The notes: generated by a model from the letters alone, not told the origin. Numbered from the stretch's first letter, positions 24,801 to 35,241 are shown. The stretch is DNA of 64,000 bases from Leuctra nigra (GCA_934045905.1 OW203765.1:17795409-17859408); one strand, 5' to 3'. Numbers and translations: made by a program.

Positions 24801-27800
24801 GCTGCGACTAAAGCTCCCGCAGCCGCCGAGAGAGTACAACGTCGCGGGCAACAAGACCAAGCTAGCCGCCATCCTCGGCTCCAACTGCGGCGGTGCATCA
24901 GAAACATTCCCAATTCCAGTCGATATTATGTTGGTTCTAGACTGGACGCCGATGTGCCCGTGCCCTACGGCAGAGCGCTGCGACTGACGCTCCCGCAGCC
25001 GCCGAGAGAGTACAACGTCGCGGGCAACAAGACCAAGCTAGCCGCCATCCTCGGCTCCAACTGCGGCGGACCCAACAACCGCTGGAAGTATGTCAAGATG
25101 CTACAGGAGCACATGCAGATTGATGTCTACGGAAAATGCGGCACAATCAAGTGAGTGCTCGTGATAGGAGACTAAGGGAATGTTCCTTGCCCAATACTGG
25201 GAATGTTTCCAAAATGTTGAATAAAGTTAAGTTTTTATTATGAGGATTTTTTGAAGACTCAAAAGTTGTTTCTTGCCCCCCCCCCCCCCCCCCCAAATCA
25301 TGGGACAGACACTATTTATATCGTAATATGGAAAATCATAAAAATTCCTGCTCGTTCAGGATAATACTGAGGGCACAAGATGTCACCAATATTCCATTTT
25401 CATATTTTAAGCTCGCATTTTGACTTATTTCGATCGCATCTCCATTTTCGTTTATACTTTTGGCATCTTTTCTGCTTTCTGGTGCAATACTGGTTGAACA
25501 TTTTCACTGATTGACCTAAAATTTTGTTCTTTGTCATTTTCTAAAATCTACAAGATAAACATTTTATCATTCTTTACACATTTTCATCAATCAAAAAGAG
25601 AAGAGAGGATGACACTTCTTCTGAAATAGATCAAATTTGTTATCAAGAAAGCATTATGATCCTTGATCCAACATTCTTTAGGTAGGTAGGTACTGCTGTT
25701 TTTAAAGTGTAGAGAGCAGCAACTATCATACAAGATATAACCATATTCGGATGCAATCATAGACTCGCTTATCAACGCATTACAATTTCGTTTTCCTTTT
25801 TAAATGAATACAAGTCTGTGTAATGCATGAAATAAAAGCAAATTGATATTGAACTTTAGTTATTTCAATATATGTGTATGTCAATCAATATACCAACTTT
25901 CATTCTTTTGAAGGAAATATCAGGTACTTGAAATGCACAATTCCAAGTATTTAGGTACCTACTGTAAATATTTACTTGCAAGATATTGATAACATTTGAT
26001 TGCATAACTTTATAAAAATGAACCAAGTCAGTGCACTTCAATCAATGTAGGTAATCTCCTAAATATAAAAGATAAACACTCCATCACTTTCAGAATTTTG
26101 TGATAGCCCCACAGTTCGTCTTTAGAATTTTAACCAGTTAAAAGTGATTCTGGGGCTTTAAAATGCACGAACTGAAGCAAAAAACTCACCAATTGTTACC
26201 CCGCAGGGCGTTTTTTTTAGAATTTAAACAATTTTTAAGTATAATTTTTTATGGTGAATGGGGGGTCAGCCTGCTCGAGTTGGGGGGGGGGGGGGTATAA
26301 TCCCCACCTTCCTACGCGCCTGCAGAGCGTTACCGCTCAGCCATACCTGTTCCATTAAAAGGCAATATCAAGTGGGTATAATTGGAATCAGCATGTCATC
26401 AGCAATATCATCATCAGTAGTGATAGCCCATTAAAAAGTTTCAATGACCATTGAAAACCTTGAAATTTTTAAAAAATGCTTAATCAAATTTGATACTTAA
26501 TACTTGTTAGTTGTATTTATTTATAATTTATGGGCATACTTGAGATTCCTCTGTTATGGATTGGTAAGTCTGAGTGGTCTACAGGCATAGACATTACAAA
26601 AAGTTAGATCTAGATGCCTCGCCTGGAAGAATCTCATATTATACAGCAGTCAAATTTCCAATTTAAGTAGACAATGAAATTAAGTACTAATTGTAATTAG
26701 AGACAAACAAATATGTTATCATTGTTGGCTATCATAAATCATGGACATGGCAATCATGGTAATGTACGAAGTTGTAAAAAAAACCACTCGTCAGTAACTG
26801 ACTAATGTGTGCGTTTCACTACAGATGTGCCGGACATTACGGATCGGACTGCCCAGCTCTCGCCGACTACAAGTCTAATGTGTGCTTTTCACTATAGATG
26901 TGCCGGACATTACGGATCGGACTGCCCGGCTCTCGCCGACTACAAGTTCTACTTCTCGTTCGAGAACTCCAACTGTCACGACTACATCACGGAGAAGTCT
27001 TGGTTCAACGCGTACGAGCACCGAGCCGTTGCGGTGGTGATGGGAGCGTCGCGGAGCGATTACGCTCACAGTCTGCCTCCGCACTCCTACATCCACACGG
27101 AGGACTACGCGTCGCCGCAGCAACTTGCCGAGTATCTCCTGGCGCTTGATCGAGACGACCGGAGGTGGGGTTTCATGTCATAAATAGGCATTTCCTCTCT
27201 ACACTTGTCTTTAAAAGCTTATTAAGGTGGGTGCAAGCGTTCGGCCGTATTAGCAAATTGAGATTTTTTTCATAAGTGGGTGTAACTTTGACGGGATGAT
27301 CACATGATTAGTCTGATTGTATATTAGAAGCATTTTTAAATGTTTGCTTCGTGCTTTGTTAATTAGGCGCCGGTTATGCAACAAAACCGCGAAAAACTAT
27401 GAAATTTCCGATACGATAGGACACCGAAACCGTTATCCAATTGATATCAAATTTTAATCATAGATAAAAGACAAACTTATAGGGTTATCACTTGGCACAT
27501 TAATTTCAGACGACACTTAGAAAGCTAAGAAAATATATTTTTTTAACCAAAAATCAATTAATTATTATAGTCAGGGAACAGAATCTGAAAAGACGTCTCC
27601 TTCTCATGAGTACAAGTAAATCGTGTTAAAAGCAAACTGAATAGTGATTCCCACTAACTCGACCCCGCTGAATCCAAAAAGTGACGTTGGCAATTCGAAA
27701 TCCGACTCCTTCTACCCTTAAACTTAAAAAACCCTGTTCTAGGGGTTTAAAGCTAAAAACCGTACCAAATTTGTCAAAACTTACGATAAAATTACGAAAA

Positions 27801-30800
27801 AAAACTCATGTCAAGTTTAAATACTGATTAATAAAATGGCATCTTCAAAATTTTGATAATGACCCTTCAAACTTGCTGATTGGGCCCATTATCTCAAAAA
27901 ACGCACTTGCTAATTTTTCACAAAAAAATATAACTTGTCGGTGCTGCTTAACTAAGAAAGTCATAAAGCTCATACTTTACAAATACAATAAGGAAGATAA
28001 TGCAGTTTACCGCATTTCGGTAGATTGCCGGGTTACTTAAATATAGTCATTTGAATAAGGCAACTCCACGGGCCCGCTGCATCGCCCTAGCGTCCCACAG
28101 CTTGGCCCAACGGTATTGCGGTGGAGGGGGGATGATGTGACGGGGAACAGTCAATGCGAGCTAGGTATTTATAGCGCGAAACTGTGTGTTCACCATGCAG
28201 CTATTCAAAACTAATTATTCACTGTGAAATTGTCAATTTTAATGTACACTATGTCAGTTAGCAGAGGTTTGTTGTCATTCTGTAGGTGTGGGAGATTTAA
28301 TCCTTCCTTTTGGCAAGTTATCAATCAATTGATCACATATAGATTAATCAATATACCAAGATAAAGTAATAAAACGAAGAAGTTAATGTACCGGGAATGT
28401 ATATGATAAAAAGTAAAAACCCTACTCTGGACGACGCATCACTATGTAGAAACACAAATTAAAATAATGCCTCCGCACTTTTCACTATAATGTAGAAGTG
28501 GCCACGGCTCAAGGTTTGTCGTGTTTTGCCCCAATTAATTCATTGAATAGATAGACCACATTATAGTCCAGAGTCTAAAGGGTTTGACTCCCCACTAATT
28601 GCAACATCAGAGTATTTTGATATCGTTGGATTCAGAAAAAATTACTTTATAACATACCATAAGTCTACCAAAATTAAAATAAGGTATTATTAATTTACTC
28701 GAATATGGTATCGAACGAAAATTCTTTTCAAGTAGAGTTCAGAAAAAAATATTACAAAATTCAAAATTTTTACCAAGGTCAAATATGCTCTAAAGTACCC
28801 AGAATGGCCTCTATAGAGGCACGCGACTTAAAATGGCTGCCGTAGTCGCATCCGAAGAGCTACAGACTTGCTTTTTGTGTCATTTTAGGAATCAACAATC
28901 ATACAATCTTCTGTAACATGTCAAAAGTCTACAAAATTCCAAATAGTGCTAATGATAATAATTTGTGAATTAGTGAATAAGAAAATTAAACAAAATTATA
29001 TAGTGCAGTTGCAAAGCAATTGAACTGTGGATTTTTAGATTAAATGTTCAGTACTTGCAAATATCTCAATTGTTATCTTCTGAACATTTTTGGAAGAGGG
29101 GACATTTGATTCGAACTTGCATTTTCAAGATGGCGGCCAAAGATCAATGCGGCCACTGCAATTACAATATATCAGCTCCCGTTGATACGATTTTAATTAT
29201 ATTTCTTTTATAATGAAGCTGAATAATGTCTTCATCTTTTTTGTAATAAGTAATATTATTATATCTCGAACAGTTAAAAAGTTTTATTTAAAATTACTGA
29301 TAATTTGACTTTTGGATTTTCGTTTTAAACTGTTTAAGCCTATGTATATTGTTGTGTGTATGTCCACGGAAAACATTTTTCAAATAAAATAATCTGAAAA
29401 TGTCATTAGCTGTCCTGTGATATATAAATGATGGGTTTTAAAGTCAACGGGAGATGAGAAAATAGGTTTTTAATATTCAGAAATCTGAATACTGGAATTT
29501 TGCTATCTCAATGATTAAGGTTTATGTTCTAAACCCATTTTCTCAGCTCCTATTGACTTTATACCTCACAAATTATACATCATATGAAAGCTAATAATAT
29601 GTCCAGAGTATAATAATTAAAAATGTTTCGCGTGGACATACACACAACAATGTAAATAGGCTTATAACCATATTGAACGAAAACCCAAAAGTCAAATTAG
29701 GTATCAGTAATTTTTAATGTTACTTTTAAACTGTTCGAGATATGATAATAATACTTATTACAAAAAAGATGAAGACATTATTCAGCTTCAATTTCAAAGA
29801 AAATAAATTAAAATCGGATCAACGGGAGCTGAGATATTGAAACTGCAGTGCCGCATTGATCATTGGCCGCCATCTTGAAAATGCAGGATCGAATCAAATG
29901 TCTCCTCATCCAAAAATGTTCAGGAGGGTACAATTGAGATATTTGAAAGAACTAAACATTTAATCTTAAAATCCATAGTTTAATTGCTTTGCTACTGCAC
30001 TATATAATTTTGTTTAATTTTCTAATTTACTAATTAACAAATGATTATCATTAGCACTATTTTGATTTTAGTATACTTTTGATATGTTACAGAAAATTGT
30101 ATTCTTAATCGAATGACACCAAAAGCATGTCTGTAGCTCTTCGGATGCGACTACGGCAGCCATTTTAAGTCGCGTGCCTCTATAGAGGCCATTCTGGGTA
30201 CTTTAGAGCATATTTGACCTTGGTAAAAATTTTGAATTTTTTAATATTTTTTTCTGAACTCTACTTGAAAAGAGCTTTCATTCGATACCATATTCGATGT
30301 ATTTACATTACACTGTAAATTAATAATCGCATTCAATTGTTTTTCACTAATTGACCAATCAGAGGAAGCCATCTTATTTTAATTTTGGTAGACTTTTGGT
30401 ATGTTATACAGTTATTTTTTCTGAATCCAATGATATAAAATACTCTAATGTTGCAATTAGTGGGGGGTCAAACCCTTTAGACTCTAGACTAAAAGGTGGC
30501 CCACTCGATCCCGCGTGAGGCGAGATGAGCTGGATGCAATCTGAGGTCAATGCATTTGAACATTTCTGTAGACCAAACTATTCAACATTTTGTAATACGG
30601 TTGATTTCGTTACGGCAGTCAGGATGTTGGGTATGTTATTAACAATTGTCAAGTGTTTAACTCTTATACTTTTTTTAGAATTACGTGATATGTTTTCCAA
30701 TTTGGCTAAATTTTATTGAAGTCAATTGTTCAAATATTATTTAGTACATTAATTGTTTACATTTTGCCCATACATGCAACGACAAATATGTTCATTACAT

Positions 30801-32005
30801 GTTCAGCTATATTACGGTTTTTTAACATTTGTTTTATCTCGTCTAGTTACGAAAATAGGGCTGATTTTATGATTAAGGGTAGTTCACCCCGTTTTTGTTG
30901 AATTTAAGGGTGAAGGAGTCAAATGACAGGATGCCAACGTTTTTTTTCGAATTCAGCGCATCAAAATACATAAGAATATCGACGTTGGCAACTTTTAACA
31001 GACCTGCCCGCAAAGTTGTCATTTTTTTAATTCTGTTCCCTGACTATTACTTATTTTATTAACAAAGCAAAAAATTTAAAATATATCAAGTGTTTACTCT
31101 AAGTTTGTATTTTATCTAATCCAAAATAAAATTTCAAATCATTTCGTGAACCTATTTTGTCTCCAATTGTATCCAAAATGTGTCGGCAAAACGCGGATAA
31201 ATCGCTTGCGCCACCTTAATACCTACTTTTATATTGATGATTCCTCTTTTTTGTAAATATTAGAAATCTGGAAGCAAGCTACAAACTAGAAATTAGCATT
31301 CCCAATACTTCTGTCATGATTGATCATACAGGCCATACTACGTCTTATTCTCATATGAATATCTCTAGAAATGATTAGCAAGACTTTAATGGGTAACTTG
31401 TAAGTTACAGGTATATTATATCAAACCTGTTAAGATATGACCTTGATTAAATTCAATAACAACACCTTCACAGCAAATTAATTCATTATCTGTTTATTAA
31501 TTGTGAATGTGATATTAATTAGCATTATGTAAAACCGTAATTGTATTTTTTTTATCGAAGTTTAAATGCATGGAAGTTATAGCATTATTTCTTGTATATT
31601 GCATTTTATTATGTCAGTTAAAAAGAGTATCGGTAGCAGAACGGAACTAAATTCATACACTTTTAAACTAATCTGATAATTTTGCTTGAAAGTAATAAAT
31701 AAAACCTATGTGACTACCCTGTTATGGATTTAATGTATATGCAGCAAACTGGATCAATCCGTAAGGTAATTGATTTTGAAATGTGCTCTTGTAGGTACAA
31801 TGAGTACTTCAAGTGGAAGAACGACTATAAAATACTCAACGAGCACGGATACTTCGGTACGCCCGTCTTCCACTACTGCCGACTTTGTCAAGCGCTCAAC
31901 TACAATTCCAGAGAAGAGAAAATCTACGGCAAGATGAAGGACTACATAAGTCTGGAAAAAGATTGCTATAAACAGTCCTGGACGTTGCCCAAAGGAAAAA
32001 ACTAA
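18883..32005 (+). CDS. alpha-1,3-fucosyltransferase (GT10 family), six exons
   Basis: Exons: 18883-19494, 21619-21782, 22408-22665, 24941-25150, 26898-27164, 31795-32005. They sum to 1722 nt (573 aa plus stop) with GT-AG junctions and closing phases. The product is a type II Golgi membrane enzyme that transfers fucose from GDP-fucose to glycans. A basic N-terminus (MGRWKRWFK) precedes a signal-anchor at residues 10-27. A Val/Asp-rich stem follows, with three 33-residue repeats (about residues 66-164). The catalytic part contains YTILVWKHG, FNWSMMYR-LDADVPVPYG and the GT10 donor-site signature FSFENSNCHDYITEKSWFNA. A C-terminal CRLC motif is present as in insect FucT proteins. The start has a good context (TGTACCATGG). 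Core FucTA-type or FucTC-type cannot be decided here. Extra partial copies of exons 4 and 5 lie directly upstream of the real ones. Confidence 0.92.
19081..19377 (+). repeat. three 99-bp in-frame tandem repeats in fucosyltransferase exon 1
   Basis: CGACGCCATGACGCGATAG recurs at 19081, 19180 and 19279, exactly 99 bp apart. Each unit encodes about 33 residues containing RRHDAIELLDLAASLKEDVV. The copies differ at only a few bases. They lengthen the membrane-proximal stem and are GC-rich compared with the flanking DNA. Confidence 0.92.
19495..21618 (+). other. fucosyltransferase intron 1
   Basis: Donor GTGAGT at 19495 and acceptor GTGTGCAG at 21618. AT-rich, no repeats or structures that I recognise. 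Confidence 0.7.
21800..21968 (+). repeat. tRNA-derived SINE piece next to a splice donor
   Basis: Contains the B-box-like GGGTTCGATTCCCGC (21826-21840). It then has TTTTTTACTGCGGTTTTCAC and GGTTTCCCTCATTTGAGAG, a body related to the SINEs at 41211 and 21969. Its A box is missing. It begins within about 20 nt of the exon 2 donor at 21783. Confidence 0.55.
21969..22249 (-). repeat. full-length tRNA-derived SINE
   Basis: On the minus strand it starts GGAACAGGTATGGCTGAGTG, with A box TGGCTGAGTGG and B box GGTTCGATTCC. A body with GTCGACAGACAAATGC and GGCCACAACCGCCTCC follows. It ends in CTGCAGAACAGTG. A second near-complete copy is at 41211-41468. It is an intact-looking SINE with a tRNA-like head, not a tRNA gene. 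Confidence 0.8.
22666..24126 (+). other. fucosyltransferase intron 3, 5' part
   Basis: Donor GTCGGT at 22666. No gene or clear repeat seen in this AT-rich stretch. Confidence 0.6.
24127..24333. mobile_element. 207-bp MITE with roughly 38-bp inverted repeats
   Basis: The left end, ATATCTGTACCTCAGAGGTA with AGAAGGCC following, is matched by the reverse complement of the right end with three or four mismatches. There is no coding capacity. Bases outside the ends are consistent with a TA target, but no longer duplication is visible. Confidence 0.75.
24411..24940 (+). pseudogene. three partial upstream copies of fucosyltransferase exon 4
   Basis: ACTGGACGCCGATGTGC occurs at 24411, 24587, 24765 and 24941 (the real exon), giving units of 176, 178 and 176 bp. 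Each unit holds the intron 3' end with an intact AG acceptor plus the first 128 nt of the exon, through SNCGG. It then jumps back to intron sequence (GCATCAGAATCATTCCC). Because the units are not multiples of three, reading through from any upstream copy meets a stop. Only the last copy continues into PNNRWKYVK and a good donor. The copies are nearly identical. Confidence 0.9.
25151..26198 (+). other. fucosyltransferase intron 4, 5' part
   Basis: Donor GTGAGT at 25151. A C tract of about 20 nt lies at 25277-25296. Otherwise AT-rich with nothing recognised. Confidence 0.6.
26199..26322. mobile_element. right-end fragment of the CAGGCGCG hAT-type family
   Basis: Starts with CCCCGCAGGGCG, continues AATTT, then a G tract, and ends TTCCTACGCGCCTG. 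That is the same right terminus as the element at 38236-39236. The left end is absent. The terminus abuts a SINE head directly at 26322/26323. Confidence 0.7.
26323..26353 (-). repeat. tRNA-SINE head fragment
   Basis: The complement reads GGAACAGGTATGGCTGAGCG, the first 30 nt of the SINE family at 21969 and 41211. It is cut where the transposon terminus begins. Confidence 0.65.
26825..26897 (+). pseudogene. partial upstream copy of fucosyltransferase exon 5 with its acceptor
   Basis: The 73 bp from ATGTGCCGGACATTACGG to the acceptor TTTCACTATAG are repeated immediately downstream, where the real exon starts at 26898. Using the upstream acceptor keeps the frame through KCAGHYGSDCPALADYK and then reaches a TAG within the duplicated acceptor. 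It would be a premature-stop version. Confidence 0.88.
27226..31215. mobile_element. 4.0-kb giant inverted-repeat (foldback) element at a TTAA target
   Basis: The whole element is one long inverted repeat. The ends GGTGGGTGCAAGCG (27226) and CGCTTGCGCCACC (ending 31215) are complementary and flanked on both sides by TTAA. Further in, CAGGGAACAGAAT (27573) matches the complement near 31035. The inner arms, about 28563-29475 and 29535-30492, are mostly identical in reverse complement over some 910 bp, for example CCTCTATAGAGGCACGCGAC near 28809 against its complement near 30170. The spacer is only about 60 bp. The outer arms are more diverged. No transposase frame is present. TTAA targets are typical of piggyBac-like elements, but the end sequence is not one I can assign. 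It lies inside fucosyltransferase intron 5. Confidence 0.88.
31216..31794 (+). other. fucosyltransferase intron 5, 3' part
   Basis: AT-rich, ending in the acceptor CTCTTGTAG at 31794. Nothing else recognised. Confidence 0.6.
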
Positions 32006-32679
32006 AAAAGAGAAGAAAAAAGTGAATGATATTAGTTTTTTCTATAAAGCCAACTGTGATTTCATACTGTGTAAAGTATCTAGGTGACAAATGTTCCTCC
32101 TCCTTTGCTGAAAATTAAACCAGTATTGTTTTGCTTCAAGGGAAAACCTGGGTTCTAGTCGCGTCTCTCTACCGAATGAATATTTTTGACATCTTACAAT
32201 ACATTTTCATCTTAGGGGATTTTAATCATTATTTGAAAGAAATGCTGGTAATTTCTCCTAGAATATGCAATGACAACTAAGAAATGATTGCTTCTAACTT
32301 GGCTAGAATGACGGCCGGGTTGCAATGCTGTAGAAAAATTGGTTCAACCAGATCTCTTAGAAAGTACCTAGGTACCTACCTAAAAATATAAAATTTAGAC
32401 ATGAATGTTAATCGAGTACCTACCCTTGGTGATATTCTTGATATTTTTTATTTCATGCTAAGTGATCTACCTGGTACATTATCATTGTAATGCCACATTG
32501 TTTATTTATTTTAATACTAATTATTATTTATTGTTCAATCAATGTCTGATTGTATACAATTTTATGATAATGATGCAGTAAAATTATGTCTTGTTTAATA
32601 GGTATTTGTTACATTATTTACAGACCTTAAAAAAAAATGATTGCTTCCATAATTCCGAATGGGTTGTACCTAGTAGGAA
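32006..32679 (+). other. probable fucosyltransferase 3' UTR and intergenic DNA
   Basis: Follows the TAA at 32003-32005. AT-rich, with several TAGGTACCTA motifs (near 32365-32375). No clear polyadenylation signal could be singled out. Confidence 0.5.
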
Positions 32680-33516
32680 TAGAGATGTGAGCCGAGAATA
32701 TTCTCCGTGCTCGAGAATATTCTCAAAGAGATTATTCTCCGAGAATATTTGAGAATATTCTCACAAGAGGTATAAAAATTATTATTATATATATATAATA
32801 TATATATAAAAAGTTCATCCCAAATTCAATAATGAATTTGGTAATTTTCGATAAAACTGTTTTCTAAGCGATTTCAAACTCATAAAATGTCAATAAGACT
32901 GTAATTACTTGACTGATTGGGCTAAAATGACTTGCAAAATGTTACATAATGTTTGACTTGATTACCATGCAAAATGTGAACCTTTATCGAAACATTTTGA
33001 TTTTCGACCAATCAGAAGGTACCTATTATTTAAACTTAAACCAATTGGAAGATTTGGCTGAAACTTTGATAGATTTTAGTCACAGTAGGACACAATGACT
33101 TAGTAAAATTTGAAATTGGTCGGATAAACCAACTGGAATATAATTTTTTAAAAATTAGAACCAATCAATGGATTTCAAGTAATTAGGGTCTGCAATGCCC
33201 AGAGATGGTCTGAGCATGAGTGCAAAATTTCAGCTCGATCGGAGAAACGATGCGACCTGTATAAAGGTACGGAATGAAAAAAAATTGGAGGTCCCTGCGC
33301 CAACATCTTCATGTTTGAAACCTGATTCCCGACTTGTTCTCCATAACAATGTATGCAAGATGCATAAAAGTGTATAATTTTTGGAATTGAGCTAAAAGTG
33401 CGAGTTTTTATAAGCTTAGATGTATTTTTAAGAATATGCTCGAGAAAATGCTCGTGCTCGAGAATATTCCCGAGAATATTCTCAAAAAGAATATGCTCGA
33501 GCATTTTACATCACTA
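32680..33516. mobile_element. hAT-type non-autonomous element with GAGAATATTCTC arms
   Basis: The ends TAGAGATGTGA (32680) and ACATCACTA (ending 33516) are imperfect inverted repeats. They are flanked by an exact 8-bp direct repeat, AGTAGGAA (32672-32679 and 33517-33524), which supports hAT-type integration. Both subterminal regions are built of the palindrome GAGAATATTCTC and CTCGAGAATATT variants. The interior contains a diverged copy of the repeat unit found at 17230-17760. No transposase is present. Confidence 0.87.
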
Positions 33517-34008
33517 AGTAGGAAGCACTTGAAAGCAATACTTTTTTATCTTGTAGGTAGGTATTTTGAAGTGATAACTTTGCTGGCAACAAAGTTGCAG
33601 TGCCTATCAACAGGAAATGTTAATAGGTAGGTAATGGGACATGTTTAATCTTAGGTTCACAGTTAAGTACAATTTAATTTATCTATGAACTGGAAATTAG
33701 AAATAACAATGTGTAGTAGACAACATTAAAATTTATTTAACTGTACATAATAATCACACAGCATTGTTGTAGCACAGCATACATGTAGAGGTAGTTAATA
33801 AAAACAGTTAAAGCTTTAGTAAGCTCCAGAGATAATTGAACACTTGCAATGTTTGGTGCCATTTTGTTAAAATAAAATAAATAAATACAATTAAGTAGAG
33901 AAGTGCATAAAGCAGAGTCTTAAGTTGAAATCTTGTGCAGTCTATTTTAAATACTGCGTCATGTGCTTCTAGGTCATCTTCTTCGCGTATTTTCCAGGTC
34001 TTAACTTC

Positions 34009-35241
34009 TTACGGAATGAACTTCTCACGGAATGAGTCGGCGATCCTTCGTCCGACGAGTTGAAAAGGCAGCGGAATGAAGGCGTCACGATACCGGGAAA
34101 CACTCGAGATGTGCAGGAGTCTTATCGACAGATGTCCACATATCTCTCGATACACCTGCAGCGAGTAGAACAAGAGATCTGCCGCCGCCCAAACGAGACA
34201 CAGCCACACAAGGAAATAATCGTATAGACTCGAGTTGAAATACTGGTTTGTAAGTAGGACAATCGGGCCGCAGAACGAACTGTCGAGAATCATCATTCGA
34301 TCTTTCGTCATGTGCATGACGACAAGTTTGTTTGTGATCTTGGCTGCGACCATGCCGAACGCGATGACGAATAATGCTGGGTGGTTGTGATAAACTTGCG
34401 TCGGGCTGTTTCGGAGGATGATGTAGGCCGAGCCGACGACGAATAATATCGGAAATCCCGGTGATGAGATGCTCCGCTTCTTGATTAACGTGTCCCCTCG
34501 GAACACGTCTGCGGATATACCGGGCTTCAGAATCCGGCGAACAAACTTGATGAAGATGACGGAATACGAGACAAAAAATACACAACACATGAAGAGACTC
34601 AGTGGGTAGGAACCAAAAGGTGTTTTAATATCAGTTAACCAGATGTCAGGACCGAACGCAGTCGATATCAACTGAATGGCGATGATGCAGAACTGTGCTT
34701 CCGTTGCGTCGAATCTTCCGAATCTCATCGTTCCGCTGACATACGTGTTCCAGTGCGAACAATAAAACAGGACAATTCCCGCAAAACATTGCACGAACAT
34801 CCATCGGGGATAAAGCCCCAACCGTACGGCGATGCACGCTGACAATCCCAGGAATACTGTCGATACGGAATCGCATCCGTGATCAAACAACTCACCGAGC
34901 GGCGACGATGTGTTTGTACGTCTTGCTTGCTTCCCGTCGATGGCGTCCAATGTTTGATACAAGAAGAGTCCGAATGCACTCTGTGCGTAAGCCCATCGTG
35001 GGGCTTCTGCTCTTGCATCGGGGCTGTACCACACGAGAAGTAGAGTTGTAGCGATGTTCACGAATAGCCCAGATATGGTGATAAGGTTAGGTGCCAACCA
35101 AAGGGGCAGTTTGTTCACAAGCCAAGTCCAGAAGGGTTGTAACAAGGGGTCCAGATAGCTTGCATTGATACAGTTGTACTTGTGATTGCTAATTTGGTTA
35201 AGTTGATAATTGGATAGAATTCTACCACTATAGAACCACAT
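34009..35241 (-). CDS. choline/ethanolamine phosphotransferase (CEPT1/CHPT1-like), single exon
   Basis: 410 aa. It catalyses the last Kennedy-pathway step, transferring phosphocholine or phosphoethanolamine from the CDP form to diacylglycerol in ER/Golgi membranes. The CDP-alcohol phosphotransferase signature D-G-x2-A-R-x8-G-x3-D-x3-D is complete at residues 102-124 (DGKQAR ... GELFDHGCD). Upstream is WLAPNLITISGL. Downstream are YCSHWNTYVSGTMRFG and AKITNKLVVMHMTK, all hallmarks of this family. There are several hydrophobic segments. Length is typical. There is no intron in the coding region, unusual for an animal CEPT1 gene and suggesting a retrocopy or intron loss. The reading frame is intact. 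It lies head to head with the Nudix gene, about 780 bp apart. Confidence 0.93.
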   Translation of the reverse strand: MWFYSGRILSNYQLNQISNHKYNCINASYLDPLLQPFWTWLVNKLPLWLAPNLITISGLFVNIATTLLLVWYSPDARAEAPRWAYAQSAFGLFLYQTLDAIDGKQARRTNTSSPLGELFDHGCDSVSTVFLGLSACIAVRLGLYPRWMFVQCFAGIVLFYCSHWNTYVSGTMRFGRFDATEAQFCIIAIQLISTAFGPDIWLTDIKTPFGSYPLSLFMCCVFFVSYSVIFIKFVRRILKPGISADVFRGDTLIKKRSISSPGFPILFVVGSAYIILRNSPTQVYHNHPALFVIAFGMVAAKITNKLVVMHMTKDRMMILDSSFCGPIVLLTNQYFNSSLYDYFLVWLCLVWAAADLLFYSLQVYREICGHLSIRLLHISSVSRYRDAFIPLPFQLVGRRIADSFREKFIP

